Shown in pieces: positions 35,325 to 44,359 of a stretch of DNA of 64,000 nt. Location: positions 1 through 64,000 of the forward strand of contig URDY01000003.1 of NCBI GenBank assembly GCA_900546665.1, written 5' to 3'. A program made the translations under genes and the position numbers. Under the pieces are notes generated by a model, which made no database searches, was not told the origin of the DNA, and saw only the letters and a list, made by a program, of their open reading frames with translations. Origin of the DNA: an uncultured Paraprevotella sp. (GTDB lineage Bacteria > Bacteroidota > Bacteroidia > Bacteroidales > Bacteroidaceae). Each line of letters begins with the position of its first letter. The first letter of the stretch is position 1.

Positions 35325-35687
35325 TTACTGAGCAGCAATAGTACGCTTTTCAGCAATACGAGCCTTCTTACCGGTGAGGTTGCGCAGATAATACAATTTA
35401 GCGCGACGAACCTTACCAACCTTGTTTACAGTGATGCTGTCGATGTTCGGGCTTTCGATAGGGAAGATACGCTCAACACCTACAGTTCCAGACATCTTGC
35501 GAACAGTGAAACGCTTCTTGTTCTGGTGACCTGAAATCTTGATCACTACACCACGGTACAACTGGATACGCTCCTTGTTACCTTCGACAATTTTGTATGC
35601 TACTGTAATAGTATCACCAGCCTTGAACTTAGGGAATTCCTTACCTGTAGCAAATGCTTCTTCAGCAATTTTAATTAAATCTGCCAT
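35325..35687 (-). CDS. rplS: 50S ribosomal protein L19
   Basis: The 120-residue protein starts [21 protein letters not shown], and has [20 protein letters not shown] and [14 protein letters not shown], the L19 signature. It contacts 16S/23S rRNA at the subunit interface. An upstream in-frame extension of 38 codons exists but does not match the family. The C terminus [13 protein letters not shown] is an unremarkable basic tail. Confidence 0.95.
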   Translation of the reverse strand: MADLIKIAEEAFATGKEFPKFKAGDTITVAYKIVEGNKERIQLYRGVVIKISGHQNKKRFTVRKMSGTVGVERIFPIESPNIDSITVNKVGKVRRAKLYYLRNLTGKKARIAEKRTIAAQ

Positions 35688-35888
35688 TTTGTTTTTATTA
35701 ATTAGAAATTGTTTGTCGTCCCGGCGCAACATAACAGGGAACTCTGCATCCTGCCAGCGATTGCGCGGAAAGCGGGTGCAAAGTAACGAATAATCTGTCA
35801 AAAAAACAATTAAAACCTTGTTTTTTTCTTAATAAGTTGCTCATTTTTTGTTTTTTTGCTATTTTTGATTGGTTTAATAGTTTTAAAA

Positions 35889-36641
35889 ATGAGGTGTAGT
35901 AAAATAGGCTTCTTTCTGCTTCTGTGTATGGTTTCCGGAACCGTATGGGCGCAGAAAACGGTCCGCCTGGTTGAGGCCGGACGTTATGAGATGACGAAAA
36001 AGTGGGATGCGGTTCCTGACAGCGCAGCCTGGCGCATAGTGGCTCCTTACCGTAAGGCGGTAGACAGCATCATGTCGCCGGTGTTGGGGGAAAGCGAGGT
36101 GTATATGTGGGTTGACCGTCCGGAAAGTCCGTTGTCTAATTTTGTGGCAGACGTTTTGCTTGATGCTTCCGTCAGGGTAGGAAAGAAAGCGGATATAGGC
36201 TTGTGTAATATGGGAGGATTACGGAGTACCATGCCGAAGGGACCGGTCACTTACGGCCATATACTGGAAATTTCTCCTTTTGAGAACAAACTGTGTATCC
36301 TGGCACTGAAAGGCAATAAATTGCAGGAACTGATGGAGCAGATTGCTGCGGTTGGCGGTGAAGGCGTCAGCAGGGGCGTCAAACTGGTGATTACCAAGGA
36401 CGGCCGTCTGCTGAATGCGGAAATCAACGGAAAGCCGATTGATCCGAATGGCATTTATGTGATATCCACTTTGGACTATCTTTCGGAGGGTAATGACAGA
36501 CTGTATGCTCTGAAAGACCATCTTTTCAAAAAAGAAACCGATTTTAAAGTCCGCGACCTGCTTATGGAGGCTGTGATGTACAGTCAGTCGGCTGGTCGGA
36601 AAGTGACGGCTAAGGTAGAAGGACGAATAACAAAACAATGA
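35889..36641 (+). CDS. 5'-nucleotidase C-terminal domain protein (separate gene)
   Basis: The 250-residue protein has a signal peptide (from MRCSKIGFFLLLC to WAQ) and the C-terminal substrate-specificity domain of UshA-like nucleotidases: SPLSNFVADVLLDA, LCNMGGLRSTMPKGPVTYGHILEISPFENKLC, and STLDYLSEGND. It lacks the metal-binding N-terminal domain, which is encoded by the next gene. The two genes overlap by ATGA and probably form one periplasmic enzyme from two chains. The ATG used here is the one giving a compact signal peptide. Confidence 0.85.
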   Translation: MRCSKIGFFLLLCMVSGTVWAQKTVRLVEAGRYEMTKKWDAVPDSAAWRIVAPYRKAVDSIMSPVLGESEVYMWVDRPESPLSNFVADVLLDASVRVGKKADIGLCNMGGLRSTMPKGPVTYGHILEISPFENKLCILALKGNKLQELMEQIAAVGGEGVSRGVKLVITKDGRLLNAEINGKPIDPNGIYVISTLDYLSEGNDRLYALKDHLFKKETDFKVRDLLMEAVMYSQSAGRKVTAKVEGRITKQ

Positions 36642-37504
36642 AAATTATGATGAACGTGAAAGAAATAGGCCGCTCTTTGCTGGCCATATTGTCCTTGGTG
36701 ATTTCGGTGGAAGCCGGAGCGCAGGATTTGTGGATTGTTCATACCAATGATACGCACAGTTGTGTGATGCCGATCAATCCGCTTTCGTCGGATACGGCTC
36801 AGGCAGATAAAGGTGGTTTCCTCCGTCGTGCTTCGTTTGTCCGGCAGATGCGTGAAGAACATCCTCATCTGCTGTTGTTCGATTCCGGCGATTTCTCGCA
36901 GGGATCAGCCTATTATAACCTGTATAAAGGTGAGGTGGAAGTCAGCCTGATGAACGAGATGAAGTATGATGCGGCAACCATCGGTAATCATGAGTTTGAT
37001 TTCGGGATGGACAATATGAAGCGGATTTATTCAATGGCCCAATTTCCGATAGTATGTGCCAATTATGATTTCAGCGGTACGGTTCTTGAAGGTCTTGTCA
37101 AGCCTTATGTGATTTTGGAAAGAGAAGGACTCCGGATAGGGGTGTTCGGCCTAAGTCCGCAGATGGATGGACTGGTGTCGGCCGAAAACTACAAGGGTGT
37201 GAAATTTGAAGACCCGGTGAGTGCGGCTGAAAGAGTGGTTGGCTTGTTGAGAGGACAAGAGCATTGTGATGTCGTGATTTGCCTTTCCCATCTGGGTTGG
37301 GACATCGAAGGAATTGATGATGTAGAGGTGATTCCTGCAACCCGCGATATTGATGTGGTGCTCGGCGGACATTCGCATACCTACTTCGAGCATCCTGAGA
37401 TAGTGAAGAATGCGGATGGTAAGGACGTGATCTGCAATCAGATGGGTAAGAACGGCCGTTATGTCGGTGTGCTTCACCTTCATGTAGATCCGGCAGGAAA
37501 CTGA
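36638..37504 (+). CDS. 5'-nucleotidase metallophosphatase domain (separate gene)
   Basis: The 288-residue protein has a signal peptide (to about residue 29, AGAQ). The calcineurin-like dimetal site is complete: HTNDTHS, FDSGDFSQGS, IGNHEFDFG, CLSHLGWD and GGHSHTYFE. This is the N-terminal catalytic half of UshA. It overlaps the gene for the C-terminal half by four bases and is downstream, the reverse of the usual domain order. Its stop codon directly abuts the converging barrel gene with no intergenic base. Probable role: periplasmic nucleotide or sugar-nucleotide hydrolysis. Confidence 0.88.
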   Translation: MKIMMNVKEIGRSLLAILSLVISVEAGAQDLWIVHTNDTHSCVMPINPLSSDTAQADKGGFLRRASFVRQMREEHPHLLLFDSGDFSQGSAYYNLYKGEVEVSLMNEMKYDAATIGNHEFDFGMDNMKRIYSMAQFPIVCANYDFSGTVLEGLVKPYVILEREGLRIGVFGLSPQMDGLVSAENYKGVKFEDPVSAAERVVGLLRGQEHCDVVICLSHLGWDIEGIDDVEVIPATRDIDVVLGGHSHTYFEHPEIVKNADGKDVICNQMGKNGRYVGVLHLHVDPAGN

Positions 37505-38209
37505 TTATTCGAAATATAATGTCAGTACGATCATCTTGGCTGAGGCATCGTCAAGGGCATTACTGAATTTCATCAGATTCTTGTCAACAAGGTCTGTACG
37601 GTTCTTCTGCAGGATATTGGCCAGTCCGAAACAGAACTTCAGTTCGGGAATAAGTTTGAAAAACGGGAGGTAGATGTCGCATCCCATACCTATTTCCAGG
37701 TAGCAGTCGAACGGTTTCATCAGTAGTGCCTTCTGCTTCTTGGTGGTCAGGTCTATCATCGGATTGACACCGGCCAGGATATATGGACGGTAATTGTTGA
37801 ATCGCGGTCCCGAGATTTTAAGGTCTAACGGGATGGAGATGTAGACAGACTTCATGTTCTGGGTGCTGTCGCGGCCGCTTACCTGTTCGTGAAAAGAAAT
37901 GTGTTTCTGTCCGAAGTGCATGGTTGGAGTCAGGCGCAGGGACAGGTAGGTGTTGAGACGCATCTCGCCCAGTACGCCCACGCTGAATCCCGGACTGTAG
38001 TTGTCAACGTCTGCGTACCACTGTTCACCGCTGGCCGGATCAATATATCCGTTGTTGGTCAGTTCAAGATCCTGCATGTGGAAACCGACGAAAAAGCCAT
38101 AATGGAATTTCCGTTGGTCAATATAGGGACGGTTCTGAAGTTTTTGTTCCTGGGCAAATGCAGTGATGCAAAGCAGGAGGGACAGAATACAGATCAGCTT
38201 TCTTTTCAT
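37505..38209 (-). CDS. Outer-membrane beta-barrel (PorT-type) protein
   Basis: The 234-residue protein has a signal peptide (to about residue 20, TAFAQ). The mature part has alternating strands with aromatic ends: FHYGFFVGFHMQDLELT, GFSVGVLGEMRLNTYLSLRLTPT and GMGCDIYLPFFKLIPELKF. It ends with a hydrophobic LTLYFE. This is the general pattern of PorT/OmpH-like small barrels of Bacteroidales, which include type IX secretion components. No T9SS genes are adjacent, so a specific link is not supported. A TATCTTTG promoter box precedes it. Confidence 0.7.
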   Translation of the reverse strand: MKRKLICILSLLLCITAFAQEQKLQNRPYIDQRKFHYGFFVGFHMQDLELTNNGYIDPASGEQWYADVDNYSPGFSVGVLGEMRLNTYLSLRLTPTMHFGQKHISFHEQVSGRDSTQNMKSVYISIPLDLKISGPRFNNYRPYILAGVNPMIDLTTKKQKALLMKPFDCYLEIGMGCDIYLPFFKLIPELKFCFGLANILQKNRTDLVDKNLMKFSNALDDASAKMIVLTLYFE

Positions 38210-38238
38210 AACTCATTAATCTCTATTATTTTTCAACG

Positions 38239-38246
38239 CAAAGATA
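38239..38246 (-). promoter_or_regulatory. Promoter -7 box of the barrel gene
   Basis: On the minus strand this reads TATCTTTG (TAnnTTTG), 29 bases before the start codon. Confidence 0.6.
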
Positions 38247-38309
38247 CGCAGGTTATTGCATATTCACGTTGTTTTTCTAATTCAAATCACTAAAAATAGT
38301 GATAAAAAT

Positions 38310-38340
38310 TTTGGAGAAATTCAATTTAATACTAACTTTG
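38310..38340 (+). promoter_or_regulatory. Complete Bacteroidales promoter of the ferredoxin gene
   Basis: TTTG, a 19-base spacer, then TAACTTTG match the -33 and -7 consensus exactly. The start codon is 48 bases after the -7 box. Confidence 0.8.
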
Positions 38341-38388
38341 CGGCATATTAATAATTACAAGATATTAACAACTTAAATTCAAAACTAT

Positions 38389-38553
38389 ATGGCTTACGTA
38401 ATTGGTGATGATTGTGTAGCATGTGGCACTTGTATTGACGAATGTCCGGTAGGTGCAATTTCAGAAGGCGAAAAGTATGTAATCGACGCAGAAGCATGTA
38501 CTGAATGCGGTACTTGTGCTGATGTTTGTCCTTCTGGTGCTATCTCTCTCTAA
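38389..38553 (+). CDS. 2[4Fe-4S] ferredoxin
   Basis: This 54-residue low-potential electron carrier has two C-x2-C-x2-C-x3-CP motifs: CVACGTCIDECP and CTECGTCADVCP. It starts MAYVIGDDC, and ends AISL. It carries electrons for anaerobic enzymes such as pyruvate:ferredoxin oxidoreductase or hydrogenases. It has its own perfect promoter and terminator, so it is a monocistronic gene of about 170 bases. Confidence 0.96.
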   Translation: MAYVIGDDCVACGTCIDECPVGAISEGEKYVIDAEACTECGTCADVCPSGAISL

Positions 38554-38583
38554 GAGAACAATCGGTTTGGAAAAGTAAAAATG

Positions 38584-38609
38584 AGCTTCCCTGATGGGAA
38601 GCTTTTTTT
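38584..38609 (+). terminator. Rho-independent terminator of the ferredoxin gene
   Basis: Stem AGCTTCCC/GGGAAGCT with loop TGAT is followed by TTTTTTT. Confidence 0.9.
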
Positions 38610-38640
38610 GTATCTGTATGAGGAATAATCTCAGAGGATA

Positions 38641-38686
38641 AAAAAAGGAACGTATCTGATTTTTCAGAAGTACGTTCCTTTTTTAA
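38641..38686 (-). terminator. Rho-independent terminator of the aminotransferase gene
   Basis: Stem AAAAAAGGAACGTA with TACGTTCCTTTTTT is nearly symmetric, so it works on both strands; it lies 23 bases past the aminotransferase stop codon on minus. Confidence 0.8.
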
Positions 38687-38708
38687 GTTGAAAAAATATG
38701 GATTTTAA

Positions 38709-39902
38709 TTATTTGAGTCTGGCCAGTGTTTCCTTGATGCGTTTCATGGCTTCAATAATGTTTTCATCGCTGGTAGCATAACTCATACGGAAACATTCAG
38801 GAGAACCGAATGCGTCACCACCTACAGTCGCTACATGGCCTACTTCAAGCAGATACATGGCAAAGTCGGTAGAGTTGTTGATGACACGGTCGCCGTCTTT
38901 CTTTCCGAAGAAAGAACTGCATTTGGGGAACAGATAGAATGCACCGTGAGGATCGTTGACTTCCAGACCCGGGATCTCCTTAGCCAGTTTGACGATCAGG
39001 TTCTTGCGGCGTTCGAAAGCCTGACGCATGGTCTCTACGCATTCCTGAGAACCGGTATAGGCAGCTTCTGCGGCTTTCTGTGATACGGAGCACGGACCGC
39101 TGGTGTATTGTCCCTGCAACTTGTTGCAGCCCTTTACGATCCATTCCGGAGCGGCAATGAAGCCGATACGCCATCCGGTCATGGCATAAGCCTTGGACAC
39201 GCCGTTGACAATGACTACGCGGTCCTTGATTTCCGGGAACTGGGCGATGCTTTCGTGCTTGCCGATATAATTGATGTGCTCATAGATTTCGTCAGCAATA
39301 ACGATGATATTTTCGTGTTTTACCAATACGTCAGCCAAACCTTTCAGTTCTTTCTTGGAATAAACTGAACCGGTCGGGTTGCTCGGTGAACACAAGATCA
39401 GAGCCCGTGTTTTCGGTGTGATGGCTGCTTCCAACTGAGCCGGAGTAATCTTGAAATCCTGCTCGATGCCGGCTTCAACGATAACCGGCTCTCCTTCCGC
39501 CAGTTTGACCATCTGAGGGTAGCTTACCCAATAGGGAGCCGGGATGATCACTTCGTCGCCTGCGTTGACCAAAGCCATGATGGCATTGCAGACAGACTGC
39601 TTGGCACCATTGGAACATAAGATCTGAGCCGGAGTGTAATCCAGACCGTTTTCGTTTTTCAGCTTGGCCACAATTGCATTGCGCAAGGCGGGATAACCCG
39701 GTACGGGAGAATAACGTGAGAAATTGTCTTCTACAGCCTTGATGGCGGCAGCCTTGATGTGATCAGGTGTATTGAAATCGGGTTCACCTACGCTCAGGTT
39801 GATGATATCAATGCCCTGAGCCTTTAGCTCGCTGCTCTTCTGAGACATTGCCAATGTGGCAGATGGAGATAGTCTGTTAAGACGGTCGGATAACTGATTC
39901 AT
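38709..39902 (-). CDS. PLP-dependent aspartate aminotransferase family
   Basis: The 397-residue class I aminotransferase begins MNQLSDRLNRLSPSATLAMSQ and has INLSVGEPDFNTPDHIK, LCSPSNPTGSVYSK, IVIADEIYEHINY, and the PLP lysine motif VNGVSKAYAMTGWRIGFIAA. This is the aspartate aminotransferase (AspC-like) subfamily; prephenate or broad specificity cannot be excluded. It transfers amino groups between aspartate and 2-oxoglutarate. Single gene with its own promoter box and a terminator. Confidence 0.88.
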   Translation of the reverse strand: MNQLSDRLNRLSPSATLAMSQKSSELKAQGIDIINLSVGEPDFNTPDHIKAAAIKAVEDNFSRYSPVPGYPALRNAIVAKLKNENGLDYTPAQILCSNGAKQSVCNAIMALVNAGDEVIIPAPYWVSYPQMVKLAEGEPVIVEAGIEQDFKITPAQLEAAITPKTRALILCSPSNPTGSVYSKKELKGLADVLVKHENIIVIADEIYEHINYIGKHESIAQFPEIKDRVVIVNGVSKAYAMTGWRIGFIAAPEWIVKGCNKLQGQYTSGPCSVSQKAAEAAYTGSQECVETMRQAFERRKNLIVKLAKEIPGLEVNDPHGAFYLFPKCSSFFGKKDGDRVINNSTDFAMYLLEVGHVATVGGDAFGSPECFRMSYATSDENIIEAMKRIKETLARLK

Positions 39903-39938
39903 GTTATATTATTTATTGATGTTGTTTTGTTTTGCTTG

Positions 39939-39946
39939 CAAAATTA
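39939..39946 (-). promoter_or_regulatory. Promoter -7 box of the aminotransferase gene
   Basis: On the minus strand this reads TAATTTTG (TAnnTTTG), 36 bases before the start codon. Confidence 0.5.
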
Positions 39947-40050
39947 ATGCTTTTTCTCTTATTATCCTACTTTTTTTTAGCTTTTTGTGTATCAAACTGA
40001 CTTTTTGATCTGAAGAATAAGAGAATTGCACTTTTTTATTATCTGTAAAA

Positions 40051-40116
40051 ACAGATCCTCTTTGTTTGTATCGGTTGACTATGGCAGCTTGCTGATGACA
40101 AACAGAGAGGATCTGT
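40051..40116 (-). terminator. Long-stem terminator after ribBA
   Basis: A 19-bp stem (ACAGATCCTCTTTGTTTGT with ACAAACAGAGAGGATCTGT, one G-U) encloses a 28-base loop, 14 bases beyond the ribBA stop codon; on minus it is followed by an AT-rich stretch. Confidence 0.7.
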
Positions 40117-40129
40117 CGGGGTGAGATCT

Positions 40130-41344
40130 TTATTTGTTGAAATGGAGCGTATGTCCCATTCGTTCTTTCTTGGTGCGCATGTACCGTTCGTCGTATGGGG
40201 TGACAGGGACTTCAATCGGCACATTCTCTACGATTTCGAGTCCGTAAGCCTCAAGACCAACCCTCTTGACCGGATTATTGGTGAGTAATCTCATCTTGTG
40301 TACGCCCAACTCGTGCAGTATTTGTGCGCCGACACCGTATTCCCGTTCATCGGGCAGGAAGCCGAGATGAACGTTGGCGTCTACCGTGTCTAAACCTTGT
40401 TCCTGCAATTTGTAAGCTTTCATTTTGTTGAACAGACCTATACCGCGTCCTTCCTGATTCATGTAGAGCAGAACGCCCTTGCCGGCTTCTTCTATCATTC
40501 TCATGGCTTTGTGAAGCTGGGCGCCGCAGTCGCACCGCTGGCTGCCGAAGATATCACCTGTAACGCAGGATGAATGTACGCGTACAAGGATGGGTTCGTC
40601 CGGTTCCCATGTACCTTTGATCAGGGCTACATGCTCCAGACCGTTGCTGATCTGTCTGAATGTGATGTCGCGGAAATGACCGTAATCAGTCGGCATGTCC
40701 ACTTCCGGACCACGTTCTACCATGGACTCCTGTTTGAGTCTGTAGGCGATCAGATCCCGGATGGCGATGATTTTGATGTTGTGACGGGCTGCGATGACTT
40801 CCAGTTCAGGCATTCTGGCCATGGTGCCGTCGGGATTAAGTATTTCGATAAGGGCAGCTGCAGGCTGCAGACCGGATAGTCTGGCCAGGTCGATAGCTGC
40901 TTCAGTATGTCCTGCTCTTCTGAGCACGCCTTTGTCCTGGGCATATAGCGGATTGATGTGTCCCGGACGCCCGAATGTTTCCGGACGTGATGCGGGGTCG
41001 GCCAGGGCGCGGATGGTGGCGGCACGGTCATGTGCGGAAACGCCGGTTGTGCAGCCTTCCAGTTTGTCTATGGTTACGGTAAATGGGGTGCCCAGCATGG
41101 AGGTGTTGTTGGAAACCTGATGGGGCAGATCGAGTTCCTCACATCTTGAAATTGTAATAGGGGCGCAGAGAACACCGCGTCCTTCCTGGAGCATGAAGTT
41201 GATTTTCTCCGGCGTGATCATTTCGGCAGCGGTGATGAAGTCACCTTCGTTTTCGCGGTCTTCATCATCTACTACGATGACGAATTTTCCTTCCTTGAAA
41301 TCGGCTATGGCCTCTTCTATCGTGTTAAGTTTGAATTTTTCCAT
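40130..41344 (-). CDS. ribBA: Bifunctional riboflavin enzyme RibBA
   Basis: The 404-residue protein joins 3,4-dihydroxy-2-butanone 4-phosphate synthase (about residues 1-205; metal and substrate motif [13 protein letters not shown], and [12 protein letters not shown]) to GTP cyclohydrolase II (about 206-404; zinc ligands in [19 protein letters not shown], then NQEGRGIGL). It makes both precursors for riboflavin. Some catalytic acidic residues of the first domain ([12 protein letters not shown]) are intact, so both activities look functional. It is followed upstream by the LptF/G permease gene, only 15 bases away, suggesting an operon. Confidence 0.95.
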   Translation of the reverse strand: MEKFKLNTIEEAIADFKEGKFVIVVDDEDRENEGDFITAAEMITPEKINFMLQEGRGVLCAPITISRCEELDLPHQVSNNTSMLGTPFTVTIDKLEGCTTGVSAHDRAATIRALADPASRPETFGRPGHINPLYAQDKGVLRRAGHTEAAIDLARLSGLQPAAALIEILNPDGTMARMPELEVIAARHNIKIIAIRDLIAYRLKQESMVERGPEVDMPTDYGHFRDITFRQISNGLEHVALIKGTWEPDEPILVRVHSSCVTGDIFGSQRCDCGAQLHKAMRMIEEAGKGVLLYMNQEGRGIGLFNKMKAYKLQEQGLDTVDANVHLGFLPDEREYGVGAQILHELGVHKMRLLTNNPVKRVGLEAYGLEIVENVPIEVPVTPYDERYMRTKKERMGHTLHFNK

Positions 41345-41359
41345 AATGGTGTGAGTTTT

Positions 41360-43276
41360 TTATTGTGATGCTTGATTTAACTTGTCGATTCGTGCTATGA
41401 TGCCAGCACTGCATTTTTGTATCTGCTGAATGTCTTTGTACAACCGCAGACGATAGATCCAGATTCTGATGAGGAAGAACAGACCTATCGGGAAGATGAT
41501 ACCGACGGCTATGTTCAGCCTGTAGTCGTGGAATGGCCGGGTATGGGCATTCGGTGATATGACGGGCAGGCTGTTCAGGGTGTCCAGAATGGCCAGGTCA
41601 CGGCTGTTGGACAGTATGCTTATGAGTTCCTCATAACGTTCGTTTAACTTGACTGCCGTTTCGTCTATACTGTTGCGGAAAAACAGTTTGAGGTAATTGG
41701 GTGGCGAAATCAGGCGGGTTTTTTGGGCATAGTTGTTCCATTCTTCGCAAAGCGCTCCCAATTCAGTCTTGACGGACGGGTAGTCGGGATCGTGGATAAT
41801 GACTTCCTTTCGGGAGATATGCCGTGATATTCTCAGACAGAATATTTTCCGTATGATATTCATGTATGCCTCGGTGTTGAAAAGTACGGAATCCTTGTTG
41901 GCTTTGTAGGTCAGGAATACGCCGATAGGGCATAATACCATGGAACTTAGCCAACAGCCGAACCAGGCAACCCATTCACCGCTTTTGGCCAGTTTCTCGC
42001 CGGAGGCATTGATAATATAATAAAATATGAAGAAGATCACGGAAATGACGACAGGCACACCCAGTCCTCCCTTGCGGATGATAGCACCCAGTGGTGCACC
42101 GATAAAGAAGAAGAAAATGCAGGCCAGCGAAAGCGTGAATTTACGGTGCCATTCCACCCAGTGCATTCTGATGGCCTTATTCTGGTCTTCTGATATCATT
42201 TTGCGGAACTCATAGTCGTTGGCTGCACTTTTGCTCTTGAACATGGCAGAACGTACCGCTGCCTGCTTGCGACTGTCTGTCAGACGGCTGAATACGGAGT
42301 CTGTATTGATTTCGGTCTGGGCTCTTTGGGTGAGTCTGGCGGAGTCGGCCAGACTGCTTTTGCCCAGTTCAGCCATATAAGTGGTACGGCTCGTACTTGC
42401 AAACAGAGCGCGTCCTGTACTGTCCCGTTTCTGTTCCAGAGAGTCTATGCTGGCCTGGATGTCCTGAAGGCTTTTGGTTTGTGCATTTCCGCTGAGCAAC
42501 GAGGCATCCATCATGTTGAAATTGGCATCAAATGGGATGAGGTCGATTTCCTTGAGGAATGTTTCGCGCATGTAAGGTACATTGGTGCGTCTCAGGGCTC
42601 CGCCTTGTGACTGCATGTTGCGGAAACGTTCGCCGGCATACATGGTCAGCATAAGGTGTTGCTTGTCGCCGGTGGTTTGCAGGCTGGCAGAATCGGCCAG
42701 CACGATTTGTGCGTCTTCGTAACCGTCGGTGGTACTGTATATCATTACGCCATGGAGCATACCGGTAGCCTTGTCTTTCTTTTCCACGAATATGTTGAAT
42801 CCCGGTATTTCACTGTAGAACACGCCTTCGGGAATTTCCAGTTCCGGCGATTTCTGCTTCATGGAGAAAAGCAATGTAAGCAGTTTCTTGGTGGCATCCG
42901 GGCCTACTACATTCTGGAAATAAAATGATCCCAGGCTGATGAAAAGCGTGAATATGAAAATGGGGCGCAATATTCTGGTCAGCGGTATGCCTGCCGCTTT
43001 CATGGACAGCAATTCGAACCGTTCACCAAAATTTCCGAATGTGATCAGTGAGGCCAGCAGAATGGCCAAAGGTAATGACATGGGAATGAGTGTCAGGCTG
43101 GAATAATAAAAGAAGCGTATGAGTACGTCCAATGTGAGCCCTTTGCCGATAAGCTCATCTACATAACGCCACATGAATTGCATCATGAATACGAATAGGC
43201 AAATAAAGAATGTACCGACAAAAAGCAGCGCGTAGGATTTTAAGACAAAGATGTCTATCTTTTTTATAAGCTTCAT
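41360..43276 (-). CDS. LptF/LptG-family permease (YjgP/YjgQ)
   Basis: The 638-residue protein is larger than typical LptF or LptG (about 360). N-terminal TM helices (IDIFVLKSYALLFVGTFFICLFVFMMQ) are followed by SLPLAILLASLITFGNFGERFELLSMKAAGI, the family's hallmark region. A periplasmic jellyroll-like domain follows, then TM helices around FTLSLACIFFFFIGAPLGAIIRKGGLG. The C-terminal extension has two further TM-like segments. It moves LPS towards the Lpt bridge with LptB; the partner subunits are not in the window. It precedes ribBA in an operon. Confidence 0.88.
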   Translation of the reverse strand: MKLIKKIDIFVLKSYALLFVGTFFICLFVFMMQFMWRYVDELIGKGLTLDVLIRFFYYSSLTLIPMSLPLAILLASLITFGNFGERFELLSMKAAGIPLTRILRPIFIFTLFISLGSFYFQNVVGPDATKKLLTLLFSMKQKSPELEIPEGVFYSEIPGFNIFVEKKDKATGMLHGVMIYSTTDGYEDAQIVLADSASLQTTGDKQHLMLTMYAGERFRNMQSQGGALRRTNVPYMRETFLKEIDLIPFDANFNMMDASLLSGNAQTKSLQDIQASIDSLEQKRDSTGRALFASTSRTTYMAELGKSSLADSARLTQRAQTEINTDSVFSRLTDSRKQAAVRSAMFKSKSAANDYEFRKMISEDQNKAIRMHWVEWHRKFTLSLACIFFFFIGAPLGAIIRKGGLGVPVVISVIFFIFYYIINASGEKLAKSGEWVAWFGCWLSSMVLCPIGVFLTYKANKDSVLFNTEAYMNIIRKIFCLRISRHISRKEVIIHDPDYPSVKTELGALCEEWNNYAQKTRLISPPNYLKLFFRNSIDETAVKLNERYEELISILSNSRDLAILDTLNSLPVISPNAHTRPFHDYRLNIAVGIIFPIGLFFLIRIWIYRLRLYKDIQQIQKCSAGIIARIDKLNQASQ

Positions 43277-43302
43277 TTTTTATGTCTGTTCGAATCGACG
43301 GG

Positions 43303-43310
43303 CAAAGTTA
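43303..43310 (-). promoter_or_regulatory. Promoter -7 box of the LptF/G-ribBA operon
   Basis: On the minus strand this reads TAACTTTG (TAnnTTTG), 26 bases before the permease start codon. Confidence 0.6.
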
Positions 43311-43455
43311 CGATAAAAAATGTATAGGTGAAGAAAAAATTAAGAATGTTTTTCAATATATCTGATTTTAAGCCTATATAAATAGGTCGGACGGGAGATT
43401 TTGAGAAGGTGTCAGAGGAGAAAAAAGATTTTTTTCGAAAAAAAACTTCGAAATG

Positions 43456-43486
43456 TTTTGGTAGTTTGAAAAATATGCGTACCTTT
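43456..43486 (+). promoter_or_regulatory. Complete promoter of tRNA-Met
   Basis: TTTG, a 19-base spacer and TACCTTTG match the full consensus, 22 bases before the tRNA. Confidence 0.75.
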
Positions 43487-43508
43487 GCAACCGCAAACGA
43501 GAAACAAC

Positions 43509-43582
43509 GGCGGGATAGCTCAGCTGGTTAGAGCGCATGATTCATAATCATGAGGTCCCCGGTTCAATCCCGGGTCCCGCTA
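43509..43582 (+). tRNA. tRNA-Met (anticodon CAT, elongator-like)
   Basis: Acceptor GGCGGGA/TCCCGCT (first pair G-U), D-arm GCTC/GAGC, anticodon stem CATGA/TCATG with loop TTCATAA, and T-arm CCCGG TTCAATC CCGGG give a normal cloverleaf. The anticodon stem lacks the three G-C pairs of the initiator, so it is an elongator; tRNA-Ile2 (modified CAT) is the alternative. CCA is not encoded. Confidence 0.88.
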
Positions 43583-43584
43583 CA

Positions 43585-43613
43585 AAAGTTGCACTGAAAA
43601 GTGCAACTTTTTC
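43585..43613 (+). terminator. Terminator of tRNA-Met
   Basis: Stem AAAGTTGCACT/AGTGCAACTTT with tetraloop GAAA is followed by a T-rich run. Confidence 0.85.
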
Positions 43614-43686
43614 TTTTATATGCAACTTTTTTGTTGTTTCTGTACGAATTTTAATTAATTGTAAGTTACCTATATTATAAAATTAG

Positions 43687-43694
43687 TATCTTTG
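43687..43694 (+). promoter_or_regulatory. Promoter -7 box of the purH-mre cluster
   Basis: TATCTTTG matches TAnnTTTG, 33 bases before the IMP cyclohydrolase gene. Confidence 0.6.
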
Positions 43695-43727
43695 CATTTC
43701 AAAAGAACTTAATTTAAAGAGAACGTT

Positions 43728-44324
43728 ATGGCGGAAACAAAAAAAATCAAGACAGCTCTGATCTCAGTTTTTCATAAAGACGGGTTGGAAAACATCCTTG
43801 CCAGTTTGCATAAGGATGGAGTGAAATTCCTTTCTACAGGTGGTACACAGGCCTTTATAGAAAGTTTGGGTTATCCTTGTCAGGCCGTTGAGGAACTGAC
43901 TACCTATCCTTCTATTTTGGGTGGCCGTGTAAAGACCCTGCATCCTAAAATCTTTGGCGGAATATTGGGACGTCGTGATCTGGAAAGCGACAAGGCTCAG
44001 ATGGCCAAATATGAGATTCCTGAAATTGATTTGGTTATCGTTGATTTGTACCCGTTTGAACAGACCGTAGCGAGCGGAGCTTCAGCTGCAGAGATTATTG
44101 AAAAAATTGATATAGGTGGTATTTCACTGATCAGAGCCGCTGCCAAGAATTATAACGATGTGGTTATCGTTCCGAGCAAGGCTGAATACAGCGCATTGCA
44201 GGAGATCCTGGATAAGAAAGGTGCGCAGACCGATATTGAAGACCGTTTGTGGTTCGCTACTCACGCATTTGGTGTAAGCAGCCACTATGATACTGCTATC
44301 CACGCTTATTTTGAAAGCAAATAA
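43728..44324 (+). CDS. Stand-alone IMP cyclohydrolase (N-terminal half of PurH)
   Basis: The 198-residue protein is the MGS-fold domain that closes FAICAR to IMP, the last step of purine synthesis. Motifs: LISVFHKDGLENILASL, FLSTGGTQAFIESLGYP, GGRVKTLHPKIFGGIL, DLVIVDLYPFE, and IDIGGISLIRAAAKNY. It stops cleanly where normal PurH (about 500-530 residues) would continue into the AICAR formyltransferase domain. mreB follows after 35 bases, so no remnant of that domain is present. The formyltransferase activity must be encoded elsewhere. It has a promoter box and a normal start. Confidence 0.9.
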   Translation: MAETKKIKTALISVFHKDGLENILASLHKDGVKFLSTGGTQAFIESLGYPCQAVEELTTYPSILGGRVKTLHPKIFGGILGRRDLESDKAQMAKYEIPEIDLVIVDLYPFEQTVASGASAAEIIEKIDIGGISLIRAAAKNYNDVVIVPSKAEYSALQEILDKKGAQTDIEDRLWFATHAFGVSSHYDTAIHAYFESK

Positions 44325-44359
44325 AAACCGGTAAATAAAACTAAAGCGTAAACATAAAA

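Noticed and set aside
35688..35801. N-terminal extension of L19
   Set aside because: The 38 extra codons do not match L19; the family start [12 protein letters not shown] is clear.
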